Of a DNA stretch of 64,000 nucleotides, positions 31,205 to 43,959 are shown piece by piece; positions within the stretch are counted from its first letter, which is position 1; every line of letters begins with the position of its first letter. The stretch is from Selaginella moellendorffii. Its lineage: Eukaryota > Streptophyta > Lycopodiopsida > Selaginellales > Selaginellaceae. The notes under the pieces are model-generated. The model was not told the DNA's origin. It did no database searches and saw only the letters and a list, made by a program, of their open reading frames with translations. The stretch is taken from NCBI RefSeq assembly GCF_000143415.4, contig NW_003314306.1, forward strand, positions 62,001-126,000, given 5' to 3'. The translations under genes and the position numbers were made by a program.

Positions 31205-32212
31205 TTATTTCATAGTGATTTCCTCAGAATGAGTTGACAATGTGACTGCCGCAAGCCTGCATAAGTGGTATATGACAAACACCAGCTTCACCACAAGCAT
31301 GTTTGCTATGCACTTGGGAAGCCAGCCAGCAGGATCAACCTGCAGAAACCATACAAAATCACTCACACTTGCACTGAAACAGCGAGATTTAGACATACCT
31401 GGACGATGTAAGTCACCATGCAAGCATTGCTCTGTTGGATCCGCTCCACCACCCAGCCGGAGTAGAGAAGCAAGCCACGCACGAGTTGGCCGCGGGGTGG
31501 CAAGATTCCAGCAGCCATTTCCTGCGGAAGAGACGTCACGGCAACCACCTGGGAGTTGAATCCACCAAGAACACACAAGTTCGTGAGCTTCACGGCGGCC
31601 GTACATGATCATGTTCTCAACTTGATCATCAATCGGGAAAAAGTTTAAAGGTTTTGGAGTGAAAGCTTACCACCGTACCGTCGTCCATGATCTCGCGCCT
31701 CTCGTGAACGATGAACTCCCGGTTTCTAAAGAGCGGTGATCTGGAATTGCGCCCAAAGACGAGCCGGAAGATGTTTAGATTGTCTTCCAGGCGATGCAAG
31801 CACTGGCCTTCAATGAAGCTCTTGTCCCATTGCTGGTAAAGGAAAAGAAAACCATCAGCGAAAACAAACACACCAGATAGTTGGGAAGTTTGTTCCCTCG
31901 TTTTTGGCTTTTTTTTTTCTTCTCGAAGAAGATCCTTCCGTGCTCTCGAAAGAATAGAAGAAGTACCTTGGCAGTGTCGATCGCGTTGGTGACCGCTTGG
32001 AATTTGGAAGGGGAGATGTTGAGCACGCTCTGGCCTCGCATCACGATCGTCTTGTTGCCATCTCTCCGGCAAGAGATCGCAATGCCGCGCTTGCTCTTGA
32101 TCGGCTTCCACCCTTCCGTCTCGTCGGCCCGGGAATCCACGAGCAAATCCTGGTAGCATCTGTAGCTCGCGTGCTCCACGTAGCGCTTGAGAGATTCCTC
32201 GCTCACGCTCAT
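31205..32212 (-). CDS. START-domain lipid-binding protein
   Basis: Small START (StAR-related lipid transfer) protein; the fold forms a cavity that binds one lipid or sterol. Four exons (31967-32212, 31671-31832, 31399-31548, 31205-31339), all phase 0, give 230 residues, nearly the whole of it the START domain. Seen in order: YQDLLVDSR, GWKPIKSKRGIAISCRR, VLNISPSKFQAVTNAID, QWDKSFIEG, REFIVHERR, GTV-VVAVTSLP, GWVVERI, and the terminal helix WLPKCIANMLVVKLVF. It lacks the homeodomain or PH domain of larger plant START proteins. The ligand is not predictable from sequence. It is divergent from the UBP gene. Confidence 0.82.
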
Positions 32213-32944
32213 ATTCTCGCTCCTCTGGAAAAATATTTCGAGGATTCTCCCTACCTAATAAAGAACCTGATCCAGCATCCTGGCGATCGATCGCGCCAGA
32301 TCCCTCTGTGCGCTTAGCGAGGGCTAGAATGCTGGCGATTGGCCGTGGAAGTGACGGATTCTCGAAGAAACCTATCGATTTCGCCTGGAATCATCCCGCG
32401 ACGACAGAGAACACTAGCGAGATTGCGGTGATCGATTGATCCAGGGAAAAGAGAAGCGTGGAGTGCGCGCCAAGATCCACTCCACCGCGCCTTGGCTCGA
32501 GCTGCGCGAGCTGCAAAAGCGCTGGATCACTAGTGCCAAGGCATATCCTGCCAAAGGGGCTAAAGATTCCATGGCCGAGCATATCCCTGGCATATGCCTT
32601 TAGCGCGTTAAAGGTTTCGAGCACGCAACTTCGTGAGCACGTTTGGAAGAAAAGGAATTTCTGACATTATTTTTCTCAGATTGGCCACGTGTTCAATAGC
32701 CCCTGGATGAGCGCCACGTGGATGCCACCTCACTCCTCGCGAGGGCAGCGAGGGCGTCCCTCTCAGTCTCCTTTGCTTGCTCCCTCGTTTTCACACTGCC
32801 CAGTTTGTAGCAAAGCGAATAAGAAACTTTGATCTTTTATCCTAGGTCTCGCCCGCTTCGTCCCAACCCTAAGGCCTCTCCAATTCTCTAAGCGATTCCA
32901 ATCCGCGAGACAGCGCCGGGCGGGGCGGAGGACGCGCGCGCGCG
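32213..32944. promoter_or_regulatory. Divergent intergenic region, START gene and UBP gene
   Basis: Contains the 5' UTRs and promoters of the two divergent genes. AACCCTAAGG near 32868 resembles a telo-box just upstream of the UBP start, and CGCGCGCGCG precedes the ATG. Open frames here show no family resemblance. Confidence 0.45.
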
Positions 32945-35900
32945 ATGACAGCAATGGCGATGGCTGTGGAGGTGAGTGCCGCATTCTTGTCCTAGAATTT
33001 CTAGGTTTTGGAGCTCAGATCCGGCGCGCATTCTGTGAGCTCTGGGAATTTCGCGTCCCGGGAGTGAAATTGGCGGTGCTTGCTGTGTGATAGGAGGAGC
33101 AAGGAGGTGTGCTCGTTGCCGCCGGCGCTAATCCGAATGCCACCGACGCGGCGGAGGCAATGGAAGGTAGGATGATGGATAATTATCGTTTTGGTTTCAT
33201 GCTTGTTTCTCATCAGTTGTTAGCCAAGCCGAGACCGTTCCAGTGTCTGGAGAGAGCCGAGCAGCCGAGGATCCACTGTGTGGAAAATTCACTTGGCCGA
33301 TCGAGAATTTCTCCAAGATCACCATAAAAAAATACTACTCGGATCCTTTCGTCATCGGTGGATACAAATGGTACTGAATCTCAGCTCCTTTTTTTCGCGC
33401 TTGTTGATCTTTGTATGCAGGAGGATACTGGTGTTTACCCAAGGCAACAATGTGGATTGCCTTTCCATGTACTTGGATGTGGCGGATTCGGCAAGCCTTT
33501 CTTACGGCTGGAGCCGATTTGCACAGTTCAACTTGGCGGTTATCAACCAGTTTGATCCCAAGCTGAGCATCAGAAAAGGTGACATTCTTTTCTTGGAATC
33601 TTGATCAACGTTTTTATATCTTTTCAGATACTCAGCACCATTTTAACGCCAAGGAGAGTGACTGGGGGTTTACTTCTTTCATGCCTCTACATGATCTGTA
33701 TGATCCCGGTAGAGGATACCTTGTCAACGATACACTTATACTGGAGGCCGATGTTAACGTGCGGAAGATGATAGACAGTTTCTCTTACGACTCAAAGAAA
33801 GAGACGGGATTTGTAGGTCTGAAAAACCAAGGAGCTACTTGTTACATGAATTCTCTTTTACAGACACTGTATCACCTGCCATTTTTCCGAAAGGTAACCA
33901 TCTCGATTTTCTTGCTTGTTTTACAGTTATTCGTGTTGGCAGGCAGTATACCATATGCCAACAACGGAACATGATGTTCCATCCAGTAGTATACCACTGG
34001 CACTTCAAAGTTTGTTCTATAAGATCCAGTATAGCGACACGAGTGTTGCAACTAAAGATTTGACTAGATCGTTTGGTTGGGATACGTACGATTCGTTTAT
34101 GCAGCATGATGTGCAAGAATTGAACCGTGTTTTGTGCGAGAAGCTGGAGGATAAGATGAAGGTTTACTGCTATTTTCTTCACGTTAAATGTTTTCTAACA
34201 CCAAGCTCCACTACAGAGTACTGCTGTTGAAGGTACCATACAGCAGCTTTTCGAAGGCCACCATATGAATTATATTGAATGCATCAATGTGGACTACAAG
34301 TCCACTCGAAAGGAATCTTTTTATGGTTTGTTTCTGCATTTTCGGGAATTTCAGGCAATATTGTTAACCCGTTGGAATAACAGATTTGCAGCTTGATGTA
34401 AAAGGCTGCAAGGATGTTTATGCGTCGTTTGATAAGTACGTCGAGGTAGAGAAGCTCGAAGGGGATAACAAGTATCACGCTGAACAGCATGGCCTTCAGG
34501 TTTGTTTTTCGTGTTCCATGTCAAGAAGGTTTAATGGTTGTTTCTTTTAGGATGCACGCAAGGGCGTGCTCTTTGTGGATTTTCCCCCTGTTCTCCAGCT
34601 TCAACTCAAGCGGTTTGAATATGATTTTGTGCGAGACACAATGGTTAAGGTAATAGCTTGAACTACGTTGTGTTGGTGGATGGTTCCTAGTTCCATTCAC
34701 TGAATTTGGGCTGTTTATTGAACAGTGCCTAATTATGCTGGCAGATAAACGATCGCTACGAGTTTCCTCTGCAATTGGATTTAGATAAGGAGAACGGCAA
34801 ATATTTATCGCCGGATGCCGATAGAAGCGTGAGGAATTTGTACTCTTTGCATAGGTAAACATTGAATAGCTTATCCACGTAGTCTGATCCGGGTTTTGAT
34901 ATTCCAGCGTCTTGGTGCATAGTGGAGGTGTACACGGAGGGCACTACTACGCATTTATCAGACCAACTTTATCTGATCAGTGGTACTTTCAGATACTGAC
35001 TTAGGTAGTTAGTTTTGAATGCTAAAATGACGCTAGAAGTTGATCAGGTTTTCGGAACATTCTCGCTAAGTCTCGTTTCCTGGCAGGTATAAGTTTGACG
35101 ATGAACGCGTGACAAAAGAAGAAACCAAAAGAGTTCTCGAGGAGCAATATGGTGGAGAGGAGGAAGTATGTTTCTTGCTAATTTTTGTGCGATTTTTGCT
35201 AATGTGCTGCGCAGCTTCCACAGGCGAATCCTGGTTTCAACAACACTGCGTTCAAATTTACGAAGTACTCAAACGCTTATATGCTTGTTTACGTCCGAGA
35301 GTGCGATAAAGATCGGATAATTTGCAATGTGGACGAAATAGATATTGCAGAGCATTTACGGGTATGCTTATTATGATTTTCATTTGTGTTTTATAACTAT
35401 ATGGACTTCAGGTGAGGCTAAAACGGGAGTACGATGACAAAGAGAAAAAACGGAAAGAGAAGTCTGAAGCTCATTTGTACACTGTCATAAAGGTAGTCCA
35501 CCATTGTCTTTGATTTTGGTCTGTTGACGCTTTTACCAGGTAACGAGAGAAGACGATATTTCGGAACAAATAGGAAGAGACATTTTCTTTGATCTCGTTG
35601 ATCATGATAGAATTCACAGTTTTCGAGTTCTGAAGCAGCTGCCATTCGCAAAATTCAAGGTCTGTAGCCCAACGCTCTGCTGTCCGAAGTTTTTGACTTT
35701 GCGCTTTTAGGAGGAAGTTTCCAAGGAGTTCAACGTTCCCGTAAATTGCCAAAGGTTTTGGCTATGGGCTAAGCGTCAAAACCATACTTACCGTCCGAGC
35801 AGACCATTGAATGAGCAAGAGGAATCACAGATGGTTGGGAACATCAAAGAGACAGCAACAAACAAGACATACAATGGTGAACTGAGGCTGTTTTTGGAGA

Positions 35901-36646
35901 TTCAAAAGGCTCAAGTAAGGAAATGTTCGTCAGAGAAACTCACTTTAATGCTTCACGTGTGCAGGACACGTACATTCCATTATCTCCATCCGAGAAAACG
36001 AAGGATGATATCTTGCTTTTCCTGAAACTGTATATTCCGGATAAGGAAGATTTAAGGTATGTTTAGAACTATTTCTAATCCATCAAATTATTCTTTTTCC
36101 TGTTCAGATATGCGGGAAAGTTAATGGTGAAGGCCAATGGAAGAGCTGCGGACATCGTAGAAAAGCTGAATGAGATCGCGGGTTATCCATCTGGTGAAGA
36201 AATTCTACTGTTTGAGGTAGATAATGTTTTTATTCTATATTGATTTGCTTCATCATTGTTTTCGACAGGAAATTAAATTTGACCCGAATGTGATGTGCGA
36301 ACCAATTGACAAGAAACTTACGTTTCGAGACAGTCAGGTACGGGTAGAACTATTTTTATATTTGACCCTGATTGTACGTTTCTCAGTTGGAAGATGGTGA
36401 CATCATATGCTTCCAGAAGGCAGTAAGCAAAGAGGACTCGCAGCAATTGTCGCTTCCAAACGTTGCTATGTTTCTGGAGCATGTCCGCAGCCGTCAGGTC
36501 CATTCTCTCGTTGCTTCTTTCCTCCATTCTCTTCGTTGAAACTTACGCATTGTTCTTCACAGGTTCAAAGAACTTCACAAGCGCTAGCCGTGTCCAGAGC
36601 TCCTGGAGCCCGTGCTTTGTGCTGGCGAAGTCCACAAGTCCAATGA
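32945..36646 (+). CDS. UBP12/13-like: UBP12/13-type ubiquitin-specific protease, C-terminally shortened
   Basis: Deubiquitinase of the USP7 family. About 20 small exons with introns near 50 nt. First exon is MTAMAMAVE (32945-32971). A MATH domain ([32 protein letters not shown]) is followed by the USP domain with Cys box [16 protein letters not shown] and His box [12 protein letters not shown], both catalytic residues present, then ubiquitin-like domains ending around [16 protein letters not shown]. The family then continues for roughly 280 residues; here the sequence after 36563 is out of frame with the family and soon stops (FKELHKR then TAG in one frame, TGA at 36644-36646 in the other). 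By my exon reading the protein is about 830 residues against about 1,115 in Arabidopsis. Shortening of the C-terminal ubiquitin-like domains is therefore likely. Confidence 0.88.
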
Positions 36647-37082
36647 AACAACGCTGTTCACTCTTCTATAGGAGAAACAACACACACACACACACACACA
36701 CACACGCGCTACTTATGCAATGCCAGCGGAGAATTCGATCGATCGAGCGAGAGTTTGTAAGGTTTGTGCGGACTAGGAGGAGAGAGGGCGAGAGATTTGC
36801 GACGGGAAAAAAAAAGGAAGGTTTGTTGTTTGTAGGAGGCGCGACGAGAACGACGATGTGAAGCTTGTGTAAGTTATATAGCTAACATCATCGACACTAT
36901 TGTGTAGCACAGATTTAATACACACAGGAAAGATTTATTCCATTGACAAGTAGCCGTTGGATGGCGACAATCTCGTTGCCATTCCAAAGTGGAAAGTAAC
37001 GGGTCTCGTGAACGGGCGGCCTGGATTATCACAGAATTATTTCGAACTCTTTTCTAGGTCGTGCTTCTCTCAGTGCGCAGCG
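36647..37082. other. Intergenic, with CA microsatellite
   Basis: Holds the 3' flank of the UBP gene and promoter of the next gene. No remaining UBP12/13 coding blocks are recognisable here, so the missing C-terminus has not simply been frameshifted downstream. Confidence 0.5.
36681..36705. repeat. (CA)n microsatellite
   Basis: About 12.5 perfect CA units immediately downstream of the UBP stop. Confidence 0.95.
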
Positions 37083-38105
37083 ATGGCGGTGGAAGAGCGC
37101 AGCGGTGGCGGCATCGGGAGCAGGGAGATTTGGAGCAATGTGTCGAGGAAGGCCAAGGCGGCATTTGCAGATGATCGGAGCCGCGGGCGCGTCGGCAGCT
37201 GGTTTCACAATCGCGGTCGGGATCTTGAGACGCGGGAGCAAAATCTCTGCGAGGTAGGCCATGCAAGTGATGATCGAGTGGAGATTGAGTGAAATACCGC
37301 AGGAATTCTCGGCGAGAGCAGGATTTGAGAGCTCTGCGCCGCCGCTCCAGAAGAAGCTGGAAGCGTTTGCATCGAGCCTGTCGCAATTCGGCGGCTCAAT
37401 CGGCAAGGCGATCGAGGTATTTGGCAGATTCTTGGACAAAGCTAAGTTTCTCTCGTGTTTAATGGCAGGATGGTTTTACTAGAGTAGAAACGAAAGCTTC
37501 GAATCTCATGTCTATGAGAAGCCCGTCGCAGAAGCCGCGCAAAGAGGCCGCCGTGTTGCCACTGGATCCAACTCGCGAAGGAGAATTTGAGACTTTGGAC
37601 ATCCAGCATTCTCGAGAAGTAAGGTGAATTTGGAATGAAACATGGGAACAAGAGAACTAATCGATCTTCTCTTCTCAGGTGGTGGTGGAGCAGCAGGAGA
37701 TGAAAGCTCTTCGAGAGGAGCTCGAGTTCGCGTTGAGACGCATCGAGAAGCTGGAAGCGAACAACGAGAAGCTCGAGCAAGAGAACGAGAAGCTGGAGCA
37801 AGAGAACGCGAAGCTGATCGAGAAGCTCAAGCAACAGGCCGAGATAGCGATAATGGCAGAGGAGGACGATCTGGTAAGCAGTGATTGATGGCAAGTTCTC
37901 GAGTTTTCTTCTCTTTCGCTCACGAAGAACATCGTTTCTTCCTTTCGTTCTTCCCCAGGTGAGATCGCAAATGGAGAAACTCCACCAGGAAAAGTCGAGA
38001 CTGGCGAAGGAGAACGAGAACTTTGCGATCGAGATTCGCTGCTTGAGAGGATTGATGGAGTTCCATCAGCTAAGTTTGCAAGAAGTTCGTCTAAACGAGG
38101 AGTAA
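37083..38105 (+). CDS. Unassigned coiled-coil protein
   Basis: Not recognised. Five exons (37083-37253, 37303-37416, 37469-37618, 37679-37873, 37959-38105), all phase 0, give 258 residues. The N-terminal half is basic and helical (REIWSNVSRKAKAAF, GSWFHNRGRDLETREQNL) with an LQKKLEAFASSLSQFG segment. Residues about 145-240 form a strong coiled coil rich in Glu, Lys and Leu, with a short tandem heptad-like repeat NEKLEQE-NEKLEQE-NAKLIEK. No TM segment or catalytic motif. Clean GT-AG junctions and a preserved frame over all five exons support a real gene. Confidence 0.7.
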
Positions 38106-38692
38106 AGAGAACTAGAATGACGCGAAGAACAAAACCAAAGAAGAAGAAATAGTATAATTGTCCAGGGATTCGAGCCGCGGACCTGGACGAATATCTTTGT
38201 ACTGTTGGTATCGAACCTCGGACAGGCTGTGATTCTCGCAGGCCAGCCTGGTTTTTTGCGCTAGCTTGGTAGCTACCGGCTGACAGCTGTGAGGCAAATT
38301 AAACTAGCGATTAGCCCCTTACTGCGTAAGCCGCGTTCTAGGGTTTGTGTGAGCCGGGGCGCTAGGTCGTGCGCCATCGCCATCGCTCTCGTAGGTACGC
38401 TGGGATTTCAGGATCGATCGAGAGCACGGATTTGAGCTGCTGCGGGGCTTCGTGCCGGTCGATTCGGCTTGATTTGGCGTAGCCGCGCGCCAATGTGGGA
38501 GGGAGGCACGGGTTTTAGGCGTGGTTTTAGCGCGGGAATGCTCGCATTGGCGAGAAACGATGATCGGGGATCACTGGGAGGGATGTCAGGGGCTGGATCG
38601 GTTCGACGGAGGTTTTGTAGCTGGAATTCCGTGCTGATGAAGTGAACGATGAAGGCAAGCGCACCGTGGCCCCAGCAGAGTTTTTGGGTAAA
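38106..38692. other. Intergenic / 5' region of MAP3K epsilon, with tRNA-like segment
   Basis: Includes GTTCTAGGGTTTGTG near 38335 (telo-box-like) and GC-rich 5' UTR. On the minus strand around 38160-38290 there are tRNA-like pieces: GGTAGCTACC-AAGCTAGCGC resembling an A box with a 4-bp stem, and GAGGTTCGATACC and GGCTCGAATCC resembling B boxes. They do not fold into a full cloverleaf. Confidence 0.35.
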
Positions 38693-41600
38693 ATGTCGCG
38701 GCATTCGTCGGCTTCTCATTTCCACAAGTCAAAGACGCTCAATGATAAATATGTGAGTTTTTCATTCTCCTTTTTTTGGTTTAGGGAGATCGTGATCATT
38801 TTCATTATCTTTTGTATCGTGCTGATCAGTTTTTCCTTCTTCTTTTGTATCGTGTAATTAAACAGATAATAGGAGATGAAATCGGGAAAGGTGCATATGG
38901 CAGAGTTTACAAAGGCTTGGACCTGGAAAATGGGGACTTTGTGGCAATTAAGCAGGTTTCTCTGGAGAACATCCCGCCAGAGGACCTCGCAAGCATCATG
39001 GTAAGATGGAAGCTACTCTCTTTCATTACGAACTCATGCCTTGTCAATGTATGTTTTGTAGCAAGAGATCGATTTGTTGAAGGTATGCAGTTTCTTGTTT
39101 TGGTAAAGATCTCATCTAATAATGTTCAAGCTTTTCAGAATCTAAACCATAAAAACATTGTCAAGTACAGGGGATCTATCAAGACCAAGACACATCTGTA
39201 TATCATTCTTGAGTAAGCTAACCGTCAATGTTAGCCTTGATTAGTGTGGTTTTCTCTGCAGGTATGTCGAGAATGGTTCTCTGGCTAGCATTGTTAAGCC
39301 GAACAAATTTGGCGCATTTCCAGAGTCACTTGTTGCCGTATACATTGCTCAGGCATGTATAAATTACAAAGAAGTGGAGTGCTAACTCGATATTCACAGG
39401 TCTTGGAAGGACTGGCATATCTTCATGAACAAGGTGTTATTCACAGAGACATTAAGGGGGCTAACATCCTCACGACGAAAGAGGTGTTTACTACTTGAGC
39501 CAGTGGCTTGCTTGCTAACATGTAGAGCTTTCAGGGATTCGTAAAACTTGCGGATTTTGGAGTTGCCACCAAATTAACTGAAGCTGACGTGAACACTCAC
39601 TCCGTTGTTGGGACTCCGTATTGGATGGCACCAGAGGTGCGTTTCACTGTGCGCGACCTTGTTTAATCTTGAACGATGCTTCTGTTAGGTAGTCGAAATG
39701 TCAGGAGTCAGTGCTTCGTCGGATATCTGGAGCGTTGGGTGTACTGTTATAGAACTGTTGACATGTGTGCCTCCTTACTATGATCTCCAGCCAATGCCTG
39801 CACTTTTTCGCATTGTCCAGGTATCTGTATTTTTTGTTTTCTGCTTGTTGTGCGAAAATATAAAATAATCACATGTTTGCAGGACGAACGACCTCCTATT
39901 CCTGAGCATCTCTCACCTGGATTGACAGATTTTCTGCACCAATGCTTTCAAAAAGTTCGCTCCCGATTGTCTTATAGTGGCAATACTGAAATCTGATTTC
40001 AGGATGCGAAGCTCCGTCCAGATGCCAAGACATTGCTGAAGCATTCCTGGATTCGTAATTCACGACGAGCTTTGCAAAACTCTCTTCGTTTGAGGTAAAT
40101 ACCTTTATGAGTTTGAGATGTACTTAAGCTTCTTTTTTTTGTGTAGCAATATCCCGCAAGATGTTTCTACGGTTTTGGAAAGAAGCATTGAAGATAGCAA
40201 AAAGGAAGACAGGAAGTCTTCATCACCTGAACCAGCGACATCCTTGGAGTTTGTCTTGGTAGTACTGAATTTCTGTCTCTTCTGTTGATGACACGTCTTG
40301 CTGGTTTAGGATGATGATGCAAAATCTCGTTCTCAAGAATTGGCGAGCGTATTGGTCACAAGTGAGGCAAATGGAACGAAAAGGAACAATGACTTGCTGG
40401 TTATTGACGAGTCGTCACAAACCGGGGATCAAGACGAGCCAGAGGGGAGCCTAAAAGCTCCCCGTCCTGTGGTCTTTCCTGGAACAGAGGAAACAATGGG
40501 AAGACCTGAAGCTGTTGAAAGATCTTTGACTCCCGAGAGACTGATGTCACCCCCTCAAGAAGTGGATGAAATGTTGCAGCATCCGAAAATGAACAGCAAA
40601 GATCTACCCACAGAGCCATCGCAGGTTTGTTTTTTTATTATATATTCATTCTGTTTGAATTTGCTCGTCTAACATTTGTGCTTTAGTCTGTGAAGGGTGT
40701 AACTTCAACTATTCGAGAGCTGAGTAAGTTCAGTGACACTCCAGCTGATGGAATTCTCGATGATCTGTTCGAAGATTTTCCTGCCAAAGTTGAACGGAAG
40801 GAAGATAAGTCACCTGCTCCTCTGGCAATTCCGAACAGTGGGAGAGACTCGTCAGCTCTAGTAAAGAAGCTGAACGATAAAATGGCTCGAAAACGAGCCG
40901 AAAATAAGAACGGAGAAACGAACTTTATAGCTATTGTGGATGCGGTTGAAGACGAAGACTTCGACAGCACTGGTTTGGTGAGTCTCAGGTATTTCCTGAC
41001 TGTGATAAAGTAGATTTTGATGCTTATACAGTTGCATTCAGGGTTTCGATGGCAATGTGGAAGGAAGAGACTACTATGGCAAACAGGTAGCATTCTCATT
41101 ACGTTGCAATGTCCTTACGTCTCACACTTCGGCAGGCTGTGGAAGTTACCCGATTGATTGGTCTATTGAAACCAGAGGAGCCCGAGGAAGCAATAGTTTC
41201 CACTTGTCAGAAACTCGTGTCCGTTTTTCGCGAATTTCCCGAGCAAAAATCTCATCTTATTCTGCAACATGGGATAATGCCATTGCTTGAAATGCTGGAG
41301 GTGAACAACAATCGAGTAAGCGTCTGGTTCTATCTGAAAATTTCTAATAAAGGCTTGCAGGTCATGCATGCAGTATTGCAACTTATTAACCAGATTGTCA
41401 AGGACAGTTCTGATATACAGGAAAATGCTTGTTTAGCTGGTTTGGTAAGTCTCTCTTTATCTAGCAATATATTATCGATACATGGTGCCTACAGATACCT
41501 GTTGTGATGAACTTTGCTGCGCCAGAAAAATCAAAGGAAATGCGTATGCAGGCTGCGTACTTTGTTCAACAAATGTGCAATAGCAGGTTATCTAGTTTTT

Positions 41601-43959
41601 TGCATTTCTTACTTGAAGGGACTAACATGTATATTGCAGTAATTTAACGCTGCAAATGTTCATAGCTTGCAGAGGCTTGCCTGTGCTCGTTGGTTTTCTA
41701 GAATCGGACTATGCGAAGTACAGGTAGTGTTTCTTCAAAACTTATGCAGGTTCTAACCTTGATTTTACAGAGAAATGGTCCATCTTGCGATTGACTGCAT
41801 GTGGCAAGTGTTTGAGCTAAAGAGTCCAACACCAAGGAACGATTTTTGTAGAATTTTCTCAAAGAGCGGCGTCCTTGTTCGACTTGTGAACACGCTTCAT
41901 AGCTTGAATGAGGCGGCGAGGCTGGCTTCTGCAAGTGGCGCAGGCAACTCGGCCATCGGTGGTGAAACTACGTCTCAGCGTTCACGTTCGGGACCTCTTG
42001 AACCATCTCGAGTGTATGCTGATCACATTCGTCCAAGATCCGGACAGCTGGATCCGCTGCGAGTTCGACATGACTTTCTCCGTCCGCCTACAGATTCTCC
42101 GAAGGCGCAGCAGCCACAGAAGTCTCCACTAGCGCAGCCTGAAAGCTCAAAGCAAGGCGAGTATAGTGGGGACGGGAAAGTACTGGGTCATAATCGACGT
42201 CGCTCATCATCACAAGAAAGAATGCCGCCGGAGGTGTCAGGAAGGACCGAGAAGACGGCAGAGAATCACTCCGATCAGTGGCATCTAGAAAATGGATCAG
42301 ACATGCCCCGGAAGTCGTATGAACAACTTCCTCCGCTTCTAAGTATGCTGGATAAAGAATCGACGAGGCCCGCTACTTCTGGTCGTGCAACAACAGAGAA
42401 GGCTGACAGCAGTTTCTTACCTCTCCTTCACCACTCTGGTGCAACGCGGAAGAACAACGGGGACCTCGAAACGTTGATGCGAGCATTTGCAGGTAATAAC
42501 CTTGTTTTTTTTATCGATTCTACTGACAGATTACATCCAGAGAAAGGTGATATTCGTGCGTTAGGACTCAGCCACGAAGGCAGCTCCTCAAATGGCCTGA
42601 CGACAAAGCAAACCTTACCTCAGCAGCCAACAGCTGAAATGACGGCGTCAACCTCTGGTTTAGTATCACAGTCGGCATCGGGTCTACTCTCGCTTTCTGG
42701 CGTCCTCAATGGAAGGCCCGGAAGCGCAACGTCTTCCGGCGTGCTTACAAGAATGACATCGACGCTAAATGCAGAAGTGGCGAGGGAGTATCTTGTCAAA
42801 GTTGCCGACCTGCTGCTGGAGTTTTCTCGCGCAGATACTGTTGTCAAGTCGTCGATGTGCAGCCTGAGCTTGTTGATCCGGCTGTTCACAATGCTCAGCA
42901 AACTGGAGCCTCCTATACTACTCAAGGTAAACACTTCTTTAGCCGAGTCTTCGCTCTATAACTGGCCTTGACTTTGCAGATATTGAAGTGCATCAGTCAG
43001 CTTTCGATGGATCCGTATACCCTTGAGCCACTCCAACGAGCTGACGCTATGAAACATCTAGTCCCGCTTCTGGAAGGACAATATACTTCGCAAATACACA
43101 ACCAGGTCCTCCAGTTCTAAGACCATCCGAGGCTTACAAATCTTTTGCCTGCTGCAGGTACTGAATGCTCTTTACAATCTATGCAAGATCAACAAAAGGA
43201 GACAAGAGCAAGCTGCTGAGTGTGGCATTATTCCTCACTTGCTACACTTCATCACCACAAACTCGCCATTGAAGAAGTTTGCGCTGCCGCTTCTATGCGA
43301 CATGGCTCACGCATCGCGGTATACCAGAGAGCAATTACGAGCTCACAAAGGCCTGGACGTGTACCTGAACCTTCTGGACGACGAGTTCTGGGCAGTCACA
43401 GCGCTGGATTCTCTGGCGGTGTGTTTGGCCCACGACAACGACCAGCGCAAGGTGGAATCGGCCTTGGTCAGGAAAGACTCGGTACAGAAGCTGGTGGCCT
43501 TCTTCCAGTCTTGCAGTGGCTCGTCTTTTGTACATATTTTGGAGCCCTTCTTGAAGATCATCACGTAAGTTCCATGCTTTGTGCTTTTATTTTCGTCTGA
43601 CCATTTTGATTTTTGGTGCAGGAAATCTCCACGACTCAACACGGCGCTTGCGGTGTCTGGATTAACTCCCCTGTTGGTTGGACGGCTCGATCATCAAGAT
43701 GCAATTGCGAGGCTCAACTTGCTAAAACTCATCAAGGTAATGGGTGAAACGTGGAGTTTTCTGGGAGTAAAACTAGTTCTTGCAGGCTGTATACGAGCAC
43801 CATCCCCGGCCCAAGCAACTGATTGTGGAGCATGATCTGCCCTCCAAGCTGCAAAAGCTGATCGAGGAACGCCACGGTGAGCGCTCGGGTGGCCAAGTTC
43901 TCGTCAAACAAATGGCTACAGCTCTGCTCAAAGCTCTCCACATCAACACTGTATTATAG
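38693..43959 (+). CDS. MAP3KE1-like: MAP3K epsilon protein kinase (Cdc7/Cdc15-like)
   Basis: Serine/threonine kinase of the plant MAP3K epsilon group, related to fission-yeast Cdc7 in septation signalling; in Arabidopsis the genes act at the plasma membrane and are needed for pollen viability. Many small exons from [20 protein letters not shown]. Kinase domain: [12 protein letters not shown] glycine loop, VAIKQV lysine, [12 protein letters not shown] catalytic loop, [20 protein letters not shown]. Then a linker with acidic and serine-rich stretches, armadillo-type repeats (about 41100-41930, e.g. [11 protein letters not shown] and [12 protein letters not shown]), a long low-complexity exon (41775-42920), and a second repeat block with [11 protein letters not shown] ending [15 protein letters not shown], the family's usual C-terminus. 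Appears intact and full length. Confidence 0.93.

Noticed and set aside
36463-36861. 132-codon frame after the UBP gene
   Set aside because: It runs through the CA microsatellite (Thr-His repeats) and carries no conserved UBP12/13 block.
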